Assembly: GCF_014201875.1 (NCBI RefSeq)
Contig: NZ_JACHFL010000002.1
Coordinates: 124,001 to 188,000 of the forward strand
Origin: Deinococcus humi
GTDB taxonomy: Bacteria; Deinococcota; Deinococci; Deinococcales; Deinococcaceae
Length of the DNA stretch: 64,000 nt
Direction of reading: 5' to 3'
Position numbers and translations under genes: made by a program
The notes under the pieces: generated by a model
Database searches by the model: none
Told to the model about the DNA's origin: nothing
What the model saw: only the letters and a program-made list of their open reading frames with translations
Shown: positions 20,900 to 30,703 of the stretch, piece after piece
How the letters are laid out: every line of letters starts with the position of its first letter
Position numbering within the stretch: the stretch's first letter is position 1

Positions 20900-23002
20900 A
20901 TGAATAGAACTGCTGTGTCTGTCCTGTCGTTCAGTGCCTCGCTGTTCCTCTCGTCCGCCCTGGCGGGCGGTTCCTGGCGCGCGTGGAGCGACCAGACGAA
21001 GTTGCCCACCTTTGACGAGCACAAGAAGCAGGTGGGTCAAACCCGGGACCAGGCGTGCAAACCCCAGGTGCGGGACTACGCCACTCCGGGTCTGGCCGTC
21101 GGCGGCGGACAGGATCTCGATGAGATGATCAAGCGCCTTGAAGCCCTCCTCGCCACCATGAAGCCGGGTGTTCAGGGCTATGAGGGGGTCAAGCAGAGCA
21201 TCGAGAGCCTCAAGGAACAGAAGAAGAAGGGTTCCCCGCCGTTACCGGTGGGCAGCGCTCCTGGTGCCCTCACTTTCCAGAAAGCTCTGGCCAATGTTGA
21301 GAAGGTTCTCGGCGCCCAGGCAAGCAAGGTGAAGGGTCTGGCCAGCAGCGACGACGTCATTGCGTCGCTCGCAGGCAGAGAGCCAAAGCTGGCCCTCGCG
21401 TTGCTGCTCGCCTCGCACCGCGCGCAGCCCAGGAGTGGCTGGACGCTTGTAAACGCTGCCGGGCTCCTGTCCATGACCGGTTTCCCGCATGAGGCGCTCG
21501 CCTTTCTCGATGAGGCCGCTCGGCTGGGCGGCGCGTTGCCTGCACCTGCGGGCGTACCGGGACAGGCCATCGCGCTGTCCAACCGGGGGCACGCGTTTCT
21601 GGGGCTGGGGCGCTGGAAGGAGGCCGAAACGCCGCTTCGCGCCGCGCTGAAACTTGCCCCGGACCTCGCGGAGGCGCACACCAACCTGTCTCAGGCCCTG
21701 CTGTGCCAGGGACAGCTCGATGCGGCAACGCGCGAACTGCGTCTTGGACTGCGCCGCACGCCCGATCCTCAGGCGAGCAAGGACTACGCCCTGGAGGAAA
21801 CGACGCCAGGACGGCACGGTGCCGGAGTGAAGCCGGTCGAGGCGACCCCTCGTCGCCGCCCCGCGCGGGACCTGTTCGACCTCTCGCGCGGGGCGGCCTT
21901 CGAGTTTCCGCAGCTGAAGTTGCCGAGAACCCGCTTGGAGGCGATTGCCCTGAGCGATCAGTACGAAGCCCTCGAGCGCACCGGGGGTGCAGAAGCGATG
22001 GCGCTCAACGACAAGGCGACAAACCTATCGAACTGGAACAGGTTCGACGCTGGCGAGCAACGGTGGATGCGGCTGGTGCGTGAGGCAATCGTCTATTCAC
22101 ACTTCGAGCCCGAGCTGTGGAGCACGTACAAGGCTGCGTGGGACACGCACTACGCCTTTCTGGACGCTGTGCCGCGTTTTGCGAAGATCCGCAATGAGAT
22201 CAGCGAACGCGCGCGTGGTTTGCCGACGTGTGAGCAGCGGGCCGCCGTGTACGACGAGGCAGCGCGGGCCTACATGGAGGGCCTGCGGCCCTTCGTGCGG
22301 GGGCAGGAGCAGGCCATGGCGCGCTGGGTGTCCCTCAGAACGAAGCACGAAACGGCGCTTGCTGCCAACATTGCTGACCCCACCGAACGCCTTGCACTGA
22401 GGCTGGGCACCGAGTCGAGGGCGAAGGCGCTGTTCTACGGTCCAGTGGTAGACGCGGCCCTCATCATGTCGGAGGTGCCCGACGAGGTGTGTCAGGGGCA
22501 AGCCGCGCAGGGGTCACTCGACCTCGCTTCCCTGCCTGAACTCTCGGCTGACCCCTGCGGCGGCCTGACGACAGGTGGCAAGCTGAAGTCGAAAGTGCCT
22601 AAGGAATCGCTGCCATTCGAGAACTACGGCCTGAGTTTCGGCGTGAGCTGCAAGGGCCTGGACATCGAACTTGCACCGAGCTTCAAGACCGCCTTCAACG
22701 TGGGGCCCTTCGCGCAGCTCAGCCTGGGCTGGAACGGCACCACCACGGTATTCGCTGGCGTCAAGGCCGAACTTAAACAGCCCAAGGACACCCCCCTCGC
22801 CCAGTACAACAAGTCTGGATTGAGCGTCAAGGAAGGCGTCTACCTCAAGTTTGACAAGGACGGGATTGCCGACGCAGGCATGCGGGTCGAGGCGAAGGCG
22901 GCGGTGGGTGCCGGGCCGGACAGGACGGCGGCCCTGTGGGAGGGCAAGTTCGAGCAGGAGTTCGGCATTGCCGCCGCCGCCGCGTACTGGCGGGAGCAAT
23001 GA
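20900..23002 (+). CDS. Secreted TPR-repeat protein of unknown function
   Basis: 700 residues. A signal peptide covers about residues 1-22 (cleavage after SALA). Residues about 130-290 contain tetratricopeptide-like helices (AIALSNRGHAFLGLGRWKEA, then ALKLAPDLAEAHTNLSQALL), suggesting protein-protein contacts outside the membrane. The middle is helical and charged; the last 150 residues look beta-rich (YGLSFGVSCKGLDIELAPSF). No enzyme motif is recognised. AAGGT sits before ATG 20900. It is followed at 194 bases by another secreted protein gene. Confidence 0.7.
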   Translation: MNRTAVSVLSFSASLFLSSALAGGSWRAWSDQTKLPTFDEHKKQVGQTRDQACKPQVRDYATPGLAVGGGQDLDEMIKRLEALLATMKPGVQGYEGVKQSIESLKEQKKKGSPPLPVGSAPGALTFQKALANVEKVLGAQASKVKGLASSDDVIASLAGREPKLALALLLASHRAQPRSGWTLVNAAGLLSMTGFPHEALAFLDEAARLGGALPAPAGVPGQAIALSNRGHAFLGLGRWKEAETPLRAALKLAPDLAEAHTNLSQALLCQGQLDAATRELRLGLRRTPDPQASKDYALEETTPGRHGAGVKPVEATPRRRPARDLFDLSRGAAFEFPQLKLPRTRLEAIALSDQYEALERTGGAEAMALNDKATNLSNWNRFDAGEQRWMRLVREAIVYSHFEPELWSTYKAAWDTHYAFLDAVPRFAKIRNEISERARGLPTCEQRAAVYDEAARAYMEGLRPFVRGQEQAMARWVSLRTKHETALAANIADPTERLALRLGTESRAKALFYGPVVDAALIMSEVPDEVCQGQAAQGSLDLASLPELSADPCGGLTTGGKLKSKVPKESLPFENYGLSFGVSCKGLDIELAPSFKTAFNVGPFAQLSLGWNGTTTVFAGVKAELKQPKDTPLAQYNKSGLSVKEGVYLKFDKDGIADAGMRVEAKAAVGAGPDRTAALWEGKFEQEFGIAAAAAYWREQ

Positions 23003-23196
23003 GCCGCGTCAGCCCGTTTCGTCCCCCCACCGCACTCTGACCGATTCGCCGCATTCCTGACGACCTCGGGCAAGGTGGCGAGACAGCTGAACTTCGGTGC
23101 GGCATGCCTGACATCCGTGAGCCATCTGCCCTTTCGTACCTTCTGAGGGTGCAAAGCCCCCAACCACATTCCACGCTCCCCGAAAGGACACCCACC

Positions 23197-24597
23197 ATGA
23201 CCCTGCCCACGCACTTTTTCCTGTCGGCCCTGCTCCTGGCGCTGCCCACCTCCATTGCGTCCGCTGCGGCGGTGCCCGCCACTCTGGCGGGCGAGTGGCT
23301 CAGCGGCCCGCAACTGCCCGCAAGCGTCTACACCACGGAATTTGGCGGCGCCAACTCGGACGCACGCCGCCTGCTGCTGAACACGGACGGCAGTTACGTC
23401 TTCACCGAGTTCGAGTCCACCTACTATCCAAGCTCATTCGGCACGACGGGTTATCCGATCACCTGCCAGATGATGGACGTGACCGTCGAGCGCGGGACCT
23501 TCACCGTCTCGGGGAGCAAGATTACCTTCAAGACCGCCAAGGTAGATCGGGTCGGCGCCTACTCGCCCGATCGCCTGAACAACGGCTGCAAGCGCAATTC
23601 GGGCATCCGGTCGTCGAAGGCAGAGTCGGGTTCAGACACAATGACGTGGAGCGTGGCGTCCGGGGAACTTACATTTAAGACCGGGGACGGCTCGGCGAAG
23701 TATGTGCGGCGCACCCCGGTAGCGAAGACCCCAGCTCCCACGGGTCTCCCCACGGAGCTGCGCGGCGAGTGGCACAACGGCGCTGTGTCGCCCATCGAGT
23801 ACTACAACACTGCCACAGGCAAATGGGCCGAGGCGAGCGGCACAAGTGTCATTCTCAAAATGAACGCCAACTCAACCTATGAGCGCACCGGTCTGATGGT
23901 CGTCACCACCTACAACTGCACCTCCAAGTTGCTGGTCCAGGAGAAGGGAACGGTCAAGGCGAACGGCGCCACCCTGACCTTCACGCCCACCACAAGCTCG
24001 GCCACCGGGTACACCTGTACGCCGGACAAGGTCTCCACCCAGAAAAACCACATCAAACCATACAGCGAGCGGGCGCTCGTGAAGGTGGACACACGCGGCC
24101 AGCACACACTCAGCCTGATGTCCGGCAGCGGCGAGACGCTGTTCAACCGTCCCCTCGGCTCCGCACCCCAGAGCCAGCCAGGCAGGCCGGGAACCGTGAC
24201 TCCGCCTCCGCCGGGAGCGGGAGGGCCCACCACGCCGGACCGCAGCACCCCAAATGCCTCGTTGCCCACGAAATGGAACGCGCGGGGAGAATGGGACGCC
24301 GTCATGACCACTCCGGCGGGGACCATCCGCACGCGCTTCAGCATGGATGACGACGATCCGCGCATCCTCGGCAGCGGGTTCTCGGGGGACGACGCGGTGG
24401 GCTGGATCCAGGGCAACAGTCAGACCGGAGCGCTGAAGATCGGCCTTGAAGTCGAGGGGGGACGTGAGGTCGAACTGAATGTCACTGGAAAGTTCGACGG
24501 CGATTCGTACAGCGGACGCTTCACGACGACGAACGCCAGCGGTGAGACCCTGGCTGGCGGCACGATCACCATGACGCGCCGCCAGGGCAATCGCTGA
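23197..24597 (+). CDS. Secreted protein with two repeated beta modules
   Basis: 466 residues with a signal peptide (about 1-24, ending SAAA). Two similar modules follow, each opening with a GEW motif: LAGEWLSGPQ (about 28-180) and LRGEWHNGAV (about 190-340). Each holds a strand-rich stretch with two or three Cys. A Pro/Gly linker (about 350-385) leads to a third GEWDA segment with a lipocalin-like DSYSGRFTTT pattern. Function unknown; ligand binding or surface role is plausible. ATG 23197 is chosen for AAAGGA at 23183-23188; the upstream frame from 23104 is not supported. Confidence 0.68.
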   Translation: MTLPTHFFLSALLLALPTSIASAAAVPATLAGEWLSGPQLPASVYTTEFGGANSDARRLLLNTDGSYVFTEFESTYYPSSFGTTGYPITCQMMDVTVERGTFTVSGSKITFKTAKVDRVGAYSPDRLNNGCKRNSGIRSSKAESGSDTMTWSVASGELTFKTGDGSAKYVRRTPVAKTPAPTGLPTELRGEWHNGAVSPIEYYNTATGKWAEASGTSVILKMNANSTYERTGLMVVTTYNCTSKLLVQEKGTVKANGATLTFTPTTSSATGYTCTPDKVSTQKNHIKPYSERALVKVDTRGQHTLSLMSGSGETLFNRPLGSAPQSQPGRPGTVTPPPPGAGGPTTPDRSTPNASLPTKWNARGEWDAVMTTPAGTIRTRFSMDDDDPRILGSGFSGDDAVGWIQGNSQTGALKIGLEVEGGREVELNVTGKFDGDSYSGRFTTTNASGETLAGGTITMTRRQGNR

Positions 24598-24626
24598 ACA
24601 CACCCGGCCACTGAAGCAGCCCAACA

Positions 24627-24666
24627 CACACCGGAGTCGCGGAGGAAACTCTGCGGTTCCGGTGTG
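24627..24666 (+). terminator. Long hairpin after the secreted-protein gene
   Basis: A 9-bp outer stem (24627-24635 with 24658-24666) and an inner stem lie 30 bases after the stop. No T tract follows, so it may stabilise the 3' end rather than act as an intrinsic terminator. Confidence 0.4.
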
Positions 24667-24830
24667 CGCTTGACCTCTGTCAGGGCGTGGGGAGTCTGCA
24701 TCCCACTGTTCTGGCTCGCTCTTTCTGCCCACCCCTTTGTAGATTCACCCTACGCCGAGAGGCCAGCAGCTTGATTCTGATCGGCACGCCGGGATTTTAA
24801 GCGCAGACCATTGAGGCCAGGGGCGAATCA

Positions 24831-24877
24831 AAAAGTCCTCCGGAAGGCGCTCCAATCGTGGGTGCGCCTTCCGGAGG
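24831..24877 (-). terminator. Rho-independent terminator of the membrane gene at 24895-25512
   Basis: A perfect 14-bp stem (24837-24850 with 24864-24877) read on the minus strand is followed by five Ts (plus-strand As at 24831-24835). It starts 18 bases after the stop. Confidence 0.9.
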
Positions 24878-24894
24878 TTGATCCCTGCAACCCG

Positions 24895-25512
24895 TCAGAC
24901 CTGCCTGGAGGGTTGTGCCGGGTCGGGCCGCACCAAGAGCAGCACGAGGCCAAGCCCTGCCCAGCCGAGGAAGGTGTGCCACGCGAAGGCGGCCCCTCCG
25001 AGCATCTCGCCGGAAAGCACCATGGCCAGGATATTGATCGGCAGGGAAATGCCGCAGAACACGAGGACGAGCCGTCCCCACATCGGCAGAACCCGTGCGA
25101 AAAGCGCGGCGACGCTCACCACGAATGTCAGCACCATACTCAGGGGCCAGGCGATATCGGTGATCAGATACAGCGGGTGCGTGGTCGGCACCTTAAGCAG
25201 GTCCATGACCGACTGCAGGATGGCGAGCGTCACGGTCACGAGGATGACATTCATCAGGATGCTTGCGGCCTTGCTGCGCCCAGCGGCACGCAACTCACGC
25301 AGGCCCACCAAAGCGCACAGCCAGCCAATCGAAAAGGCAGCGTAAAGAACGGCGCCCAGCGGGTCAGTGTTTTCGTTGGAAACCTTTTCCAGACCGTGAC
25401 GGTAGACCTCAATGAGCATGGCGGGCGAGCCGAGCAGCGCGGCCAGACCGAGGACACGCAGGGAGGAGATGGAGGGGATGGCCGGGGTACGGACGAGTTC
25501 CTGGGTTTGCAT
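24895..25512 (-). CDS. Multi-pass membrane protein of unknown function
   Basis: 205 residues with about six hydrophobic helices and few charged loops; no recognised family motif. ATG 25512 is preceded by AGGAGG at a five-base spacing, and a perfect terminator follows, so it is a single-gene unit. It is divergent from the lipoprotein gene at 25735 with 222 bases between them for both promoters. Confidence 0.65.
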   Translation of the reverse strand: MQTQELVRTPAIPSISSLRVLGLAALLGSPAMLIEVYRHGLEKVSNENTDPLGAVLYAAFSIGWLCALVGLRELRAAGRSKAASILMNVILVTVTLAILQSVMDLLKVPTTHPLYLITDIAWPLSMVLTFVVSVAALFARVLPMWGRLVLVFCGISLPINILAMVLSGEMLGGAAFAWHTFLGWAGLGLVLLLVRPDPAQPSRQV

Positions 25513-25734
25513 GGGAGCCTCCTGAGCACACTCAATCGTGTGTGCCCCACCGTAGCCAGCACAGGATGGCGGGCGGATGATGCCGGCGCTGGTGACATCG
25601 CCGGATGCTGACGGAAACGTCAGCGTTGGACGTGCGGGGCAGGTCCAGGGACGTGTTTTCCCTGCGGCGGCGATGCCATCCATTTGTCATCCTGTGCTGG
25701 GTAGTGTCCTCCTCAGCACAAGGAGGTCAAAAGT

Positions 25735-27111
25735 ATGCACACGAAAAAACTGACCCTGGGCCTGCTGGCCCTCACCCTCTCGCTCGCCAGTTGTGGGCCA
25801 GGCAACCCGGTACCGGTCACTGCCCCGGGCAATCCCACAACCTTTACGGCCACCGCCACCAACAGCACGGCGGTCCTGCTGAATTGGAGCGCCGTCCCGG
25901 ACGCCTCAAACTTCACGCTGGAGCGCAAGACGAACAGCGGAGAGTACGCGATGGTCGCCGCGAGCGTGCCCGGCAATACCCTCTCGTACTCGGACACCGC
26001 CCTCACGCCGAGCACGGCGTACACCTATCGCCTCAAAGCCGTGAACAGCGCCGGAACCAGTTCGGGTGTCGAGCGCGACGTGACGACCCCCGCGCCCGGC
26101 AACCCCGAGTTCACCCTGAGTGCCCAGCCGACCGCGCTCACCGTGACAGCCGGGAGGAGCGGCTCAGCGCAGATCGCTGTGACCCGTCCCGCCAACTCCG
26201 AGGGCAGCGTCACCCTGTCGCTGGAAGGAGCAAGTGCGGGCAGCGGCCCGAGCAAGATTCAGGGGGCCTTTGGCGGAGAGGCGGGCACCCTGCTGATGTT
26301 GAATGTCGGCGCGGAGGTGCCGGTTGGACCCCATACGCTGACCGTGCGCGGCAAGAACGGGAGCATCGAGAAGACCGTGCAAATCACTGTGAACGTCGAG
26401 CGCTGGGCGATCGTGGACGATGACGACAGCAGCAACAACAGCAACGCCACCAACCCCGCTTACGTGCCCGACTCGGTGGCCGACAAGGCCATCCGCGCCG
26501 CCATGAACGCTGCGGACCGTCCCTTCGATGTGTTTGTCGTACCGCACGGCACGGGGGGCTATGAACCCGATATTCCCGATGGTCCAAGTGCCACGCAGCT
26601 CAGCAAGTACAGCGGCGTCGTGTATTACTCGGGCAGCAGCTTCGCGACAGCGATGACGAATGATGACCTCGCGAGCATGAGCACTTTCGTGGATGCGCCG
26701 GGCCGCAAGCTGATCCTGCTGTCCTCAGCAGTGTTGAGGAACTCTGTGGGCGGGCGCAACCAGCTGCAGGTGCCGGACGAGCGTTTCAGGCCGCTGCTCG
26801 TGGCGCGCGCGGGGCTCGCGCAAACGGCATCGGGGGAAACGATCACGATGCCCGCGTACACGCTGACGGGTCAGGCCAACACCGTGACGCAAGGGCTCAA
26901 CGTGCCTGTCGCCGCTCGGTCGTTCCGCAGCTACATGACGCCCGCAGCGGGCACGCAGACGCTCTTCAAGGAAAATGATCAGGTCATCGCAACGGGGAAG
27001 GCCACCACCGGTGCGGGCGGCTCGTCGAAAGTGATTGTGGCAGGCTTCGAGATCAATGATGTCGCGCAGGCGGACGCCAACGCCCTGCTCGGCAGGTTCC
27101 TGAACTTCTGA
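25735..27111 (+). CDS. Lipoprotein with a fibronectin type III domain
   Basis: 458 residues. Signal peptide with lipobox LASC (Cys near 22). Residues about 33-122 form an FN3 domain (LNWSAVPDASNFTLERK, then YTYRLKAVNSAGTSS). An Ig-like strand region follows (about 125-225), then an Asp/Ser/Asn-rich linker (VDDDDSSNNSNATNP) and a C-terminal domain of about 220 residues that resembles a glutamine-amidotransferase or ThuA-like fold (FDVFVVPHG, YSGVVYYSG, GRKLILLSSA) without a clear catalytic triad. AAGGAGG precedes the ATG. Role unknown; surface-exposed. Confidence 0.7.
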   Translation: MHTKKLTLGLLALTLSLASCGPGNPVPVTAPGNPTTFTATATNSTAVLLNWSAVPDASNFTLERKTNSGEYAMVAASVPGNTLSYSDTALTPSTAYTYRLKAVNSAGTSSGVERDVTTPAPGNPEFTLSAQPTALTVTAGRSGSAQIAVTRPANSEGSVTLSLEGASAGSGPSKIQGAFGGEAGTLLMLNVGAEVPVGPHTLTVRGKNGSIEKTVQITVNVERWAIVDDDDSSNNSNATNPAYVPDSVADKAIRAAMNAADRPFDVFVVPHGTGGYEPDIPDGPSATQLSKYSGVVYYSGSSFATAMTNDDLASMSTFVDAPGRKLILLSSAVLRNSVGGRNQLQVPDERFRPLLVARAGLAQTASGETITMPAYTLTGQANTVTQGLNVPVAARSFRSYMTPAAGTQTLFKENDQVIATGKATTGAGGSSKVIVAGFEINDVAQADANALLGRFLNF

Positions 27112-27170
27112 ACCTTTAGCGAGGAGTGGGACAGTCGGAGCGGGGCCCCAGGGTTCCCGCTCCCCTCTGT

Positions 27171-30100
27171 TCACTGTGGCGCCCGGCCCCCGAGCACCTG
27201 AAGGGCGCGATGCGTGACGTGGGTGTTCAGGAAAGCGTGACGGTACTCGTCGGGGACGCGCTGCACCGTCTCCGCAAGCCACGCGAGCGCCTGCTGCAGG
27301 GGCACTCTGGCCGCCGCGTCCCCCGCTGCCACGAGAACGCGGTGATGCACCAGCAGCGGCCGGGCAAAGTCGTCACGTGGAGCGTGGGTGGGCAGGCGCA
27401 GGATGGCGGCTTCGCTGTCCCGCCGCGCTGCCTCCGTGTCCCCATGTGCCAGCAGAGCCTCGGCGCGGGCGGCGAGCGCCGCCGTTTCCAGATCGGGGAA
27501 GCGGTGGGTCCGGGCGAGTTCAAGGGCGCGGGAGGCCAGTTCGGTCGCCGCCTGCGGCGCGCCGTGGGCCCCCTGAGCGAGGAGCAGCAGGCCACGTGAG
27601 TACGGAAAGTCGTGCGTGCCCAGACCCGACTCAACGTGCCTGTACGCTGCCAGTGCGCCGCCCATGTCCCCCTGCGCCGCCCGGACGCGGCCCACGGCCA
27701 GCCACGGCAGGAACGCGCCAGCGTCGCGCGGGTCGGGATGCGCCAGCGCCCGCTCGGCAGCGGCCAGACACTCTTCGTGGGCCCCCAGCGCCCAGAACAG
27801 GTCGGTGAAAGCGCGGTCGAGGGACCCACGCGGCTCGCCGACCTCGTCTCCGTGGGCCTCGGCACGGCGCAGCCATGACAGGGCCTGATCGTACTGGCGC
27901 AACCGGGTGTGGGCTATGCCGAGTTCGGTTAGGTTGGCCCGGTAGAGGGAAGGCGCGTTTGCACGGCCAAGCTGCACGTCGAGGTCTTCTCGCAGCCGGA
28001 TGACCTCCTGGAAGTGCTCGCGGGCGTGGAGCGTGACGGCAAGATTGTGTGTGGCCCAGGCGGAGCGGTAGGTGTCGCCCAGCATCCCGAACAGCTCGGT
28101 GGCCAGCCTCAGATGCGGCTCAGCCTCCTCGTTCAGCCCCAGCCGCAGGTAGGCCCCACCCAGCGCAATTTCGCCCAGGGCACGCTCCCGCTCGTCTGCC
28201 AGTGCCTCGTGGAGGGTCTGCACCTCTTCCAGGATGCTCCGCACGGCGTCCACCTTGCCCTGTCGCGCCATCGCCTGCACCAGTTCACGCAGCAGGGCGG
28301 CCCGCACGCGCGATTGCCGCAGATTGCCCAACAGGGCGAGGCCTTCGAGCGCCGTTGCCTCCGAAGCCGCAGCCTGTCCCTGGCCGAGCAGCCGTCCGGC
28401 ACGCAGGGCGCTCACCCACGCGCGTTGCTCGTTCGTGCGTGCGCCTGCCGCGAGCTGCTCGATCAGGGCATGCAGAGACGCAACTTGCTCGGTGCGCCAC
28501 GGACTCTCAACGGCGCGCAGACGCACCTCAAAGGCCGCGTCATGCTCGCCCAGAGCGTCGTGGAGGTCGGCCGCCTGCCCGAAGAAGCCCACCGCCTCCA
28601 CGGGCCGCAAGGCCCCCAGCGCCTCCTCGGCTGCCCGCACGAACAGCGGCGCTGCTGCCCTGAGGTCACCGCCCTCCTGCCAGTGCCGGGCCAGCCGTGC
28701 CGGGCTGGCCGCTTCCCGGCCCAGGACCCGGGCGGCGCTCCGGTGAAGCAGACGGCCCACGGACGGCGGAATGCCCGCCATCACGGTCTCCTGCACCAGG
28801 TCGTGGCTGAACCGCTCACCGTTCATGACCCCTGCGGCCTCCAGCTCCTCCCACGCCGAGGCCAGGTCGAGCAGCGGCGCCCCCAGAACGTCGGCGACCA
28901 GTTCGACGCGCAGGTCGCTTTGCAAGATGGCGGCGGCCCGCGCCGCACTCAGCGCGAGGGCCGGGAGGTGGGAGAGGCGCTCGGCGATCAGCTGCGTGGC
29001 TCGTTCGGCCACAGGCAGTGGACCGCCCGCGTCTGGTTGGTCGAGGAGATGCTTGACCGTCTCCAGCACAAAGAAAGGATTGCCGCCGGTGAAGCGGGTG
29101 AGTTGCCCGGCCCGCCCCAGGACCTCCGGCACGCCAAGGTCACTCAGCAACTCGGCCACCGCCGCCTCCGGCAGCGGTTTCAGGTCAATGCGCTGGTTGT
29201 GCCCGGCGGCATTGCCCCGCCGGAAAATGTCGGTGGTCGCGCTGGAAAGCTCGGCGGGCCGGACCGTGCAGATCAGGTGCGGCACGCCTCCCGGCTGTCC
29301 CAGCGGGAAGGAGGAGGAGATCAGCACGAAGCCCGCTTCCATGGACGCCGGGTCGGCCAGGTGCAGGTCGTCGTAGATGAATGAGCTTACGCCCGCGAGC
29401 CCGACCTGGAAGACGTGCCGGATGGCGGCGTGTAGGGATGGGGCAGGCGCTGCGGGCATCTCGGTGTCGGTCCGCAGTTCGGGCAGCAGCCATGCGAGGC
29501 TCGCGCGCATCCACGGCTCGAGCACGAGGTCAGGGGTGCGCGCGAAGATCCGCCGCAGGTTGCGCGCAGTCGTGGCGTATGGAACGACCGCGTCGCCCGG
29601 ACGGCCCTCGAGGTGCAGCACCTCCCCCTTGCTGGCGGCGAAGTCCCTGGCCAGACGCGACTTGCCCACGCCTGCCTCGCCCGCCAGAATGATGAACTGC
29701 CCTGCCTCCCACGCCTCTTCCATGCGGGCCCATGCGTCCTCCCGCCCCACCAGATGGGGTGGGCGCAGCACCGACACGGGCAGGCGCCGCCGCAGGGGCG
29801 CCGGGGATCTGACCTCGCCCCGCTCCACTTCCCGCGCCAGTTGCACAGTTTCCGGCAGAGGGTCTACACCGATTTCGCGGCGCAAAACCTCCTGACAGCG
29901 CTCAAAGGCGCGCAGGGCGGCGGCGCGGTCCCCGGCGAGGTAGTGCAGCCGGATCAGCCGGCGGTAGGCGTCCTCGGAGACGGGGTTGAGGTCCAGCAGA
30001 CGCAGGGTGGTTGTGAGGGCACCTGTCAGGTTGCCGGTGTCCTCCTGCTGCGTGGCGCGGTCCGTCAGCGCCACCGTCTGCCGGTGATCGAGGCGCTCAC

Positions 30101-30509
30101 GCCAGGTGAGCAGCCAGTCGGCGAGGTCGGGACAATCGTCGAAGTCCACATCCTGAAGAAGTGGCCCCACCGCACTGAGATCGCCTCTACCTGGACTGCT
30201 CTCCAGAAACACTGTGGCGTCCACCGTAACCTGTGGTGAGAGCGACACCCTGTCGTCCGCGAGGACCAGCTTCTCTCCGGTCAGCTTGTGGATGCGGCGG
30301 ATCAGATGCACAAGGTTGTTGCGGGCGGCCCCCTCCAGGGTGTCGGGCCACAGCAGGCTGGCCACGCGTAACCGGGAGGCCGAACCTTCGAGTGCGAGAT
30401 AGGTGACCAGGGCCAGCGCCTTCCCCTCGAGCCGCACCACCGAGCCGCTCGGATGAACGAGAGCCGGTGGGCCAAGCACGCGTAGCTGCCAAGTCTCCCC
30501 GTGTGCCAT
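27171..30509 (-). CDS. SARP/AfsR-type regulator: winged helix, BTAD, STAND ATPase, TPR
   Basis: 1112 residues. The N-terminal 95 residues resemble the DNA-binding winged helix of SARP regulators (LRVLGPPALV, then ALALVTYLALEG and VASLLWPD). Residues about 100-240 are a BTAD helical domain (AYRRLIRLHYLAGDRAAALR). An AAA/STAND ATPase follows with Walker A GEAGVGKSR (Lys 283) and Walker B FIYDDLHLAD. The last half is made of TPR-like helices. Such proteins are ATP-switched transcription activators; the signal is unknown. TATGCT lies eight bases before ATG 30509, fitting a leaderless transcript. Target genes cannot be read from sequence; the secreted and lipoprotein genes next door are candidates. 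Confidence 0.82.
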   Translation of the reverse strand: MAHGETWQLRVLGPPALVHPSGSVVRLEGKALALVTYLALEGSASRLRVASLLWPDTLEGAARNNLVHLIRRIHKLTGEKLVLADDRVSLSPQVTVDATVFLESSPGRGDLSAVGPLLQDVDFDDCPDLADWLLTWRERLDHRQTVALTDRATQQEDTGNLTGALTTTLRLLDLNPVSEDAYRRLIRLHYLAGDRAAALRAFERCQEVLRREIGVDPLPETVQLAREVERGEVRSPAPLRRRLPVSVLRPPHLVGREDAWARMEEAWEAGQFIILAGEAGVGKSRLARDFAASKGEVLHLEGRPGDAVVPYATTARNLRRIFARTPDLVLEPWMRASLAWLLPELRTDTEMPAAPAPSLHAAIRHVFQVGLAGVSSFIYDDLHLADPASMEAGFVLISSSFPLGQPGGVPHLICTVRPAELSSATTDIFRRGNAAGHNQRIDLKPLPEAAVAELLSDLGVPEVLGRAGQLTRFTGGNPFFVLETVKHLLDQPDAGGPLPVAERATQLIAERLSHLPALALSAARAAAILQSDLRVELVADVLGAPLLDLASAWEELEAAGVMNGERFSHDLVQETVMAGIPPSVGRLLHRSAARVLGREAASPARLARHWQEGGDLRAAAPLFVRAAEEALGALRPVEAVGFFGQAADLHDALGEHDAAFEVRLRAVESPWRTEQVASLHALIEQLAAGARTNEQRAWVSALRAGRLLGQGQAAASEATALEGLALLGNLRQSRVRAALLRELVQAMARQGKVDAVRSILEEVQTLHEALADERERALGEIALGGAYLRLGLNEEAEPHLRLATELFGMLGDTYRSAWATHNLAVTLHAREHFQEVIRLREDLDVQLGRANAPSLYRANLTELGIAHTRLRQYDQALSWLRRAEAHGDEVGEPRGSLDRAFTDLFWALGAHEECLAAAERALAHPDPRDAGAFLPWLAVGRVRAAQGDMGGALAAYRHVESGLGTHDFPYSRGLLLLAQGAHGAPQAATELASRALELARTHRFPDLETAALAARAEALLAHGDTEAARRDSEAAILRLPTHAPRDDFARPLLVHHRVLVAAGDAAARVPLQQALAWLAETVQRVPDEYRHAFLNTHVTHRALQVLGGRAPQ

Positions 30510-30703
30510 GTGCTTCCAGCATAGCGAAAGAGCGAAGAGGCGAGGTGACGGTTTGACTGTGAGATGCCGGTCCGATTGAAGTTGGCCGCAGGATGAGCCG
30601 GCAGCAAAGGGGTCATGGTGGAACCGATCTGCGTCGGCGACTGCCCTGTGTTCTGCCTGTTGAACAGACAGGCATCAAACGGGGCCGGGCGGTGGGAGGG
30701 CCG

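Noticed and set aside
27136..27164. Hairpin between the FN3 lipoprotein and the SARP gene as a terminator
   Set aside because: An 8-bp stem is present but no T tract follows on either strand, so I do not call it an intrinsic terminator.
28014..29384. Open frame of 456 codons on the plus strand
   Set aside because: Antisense to the SARP-type regulator; shadow frame without domain.
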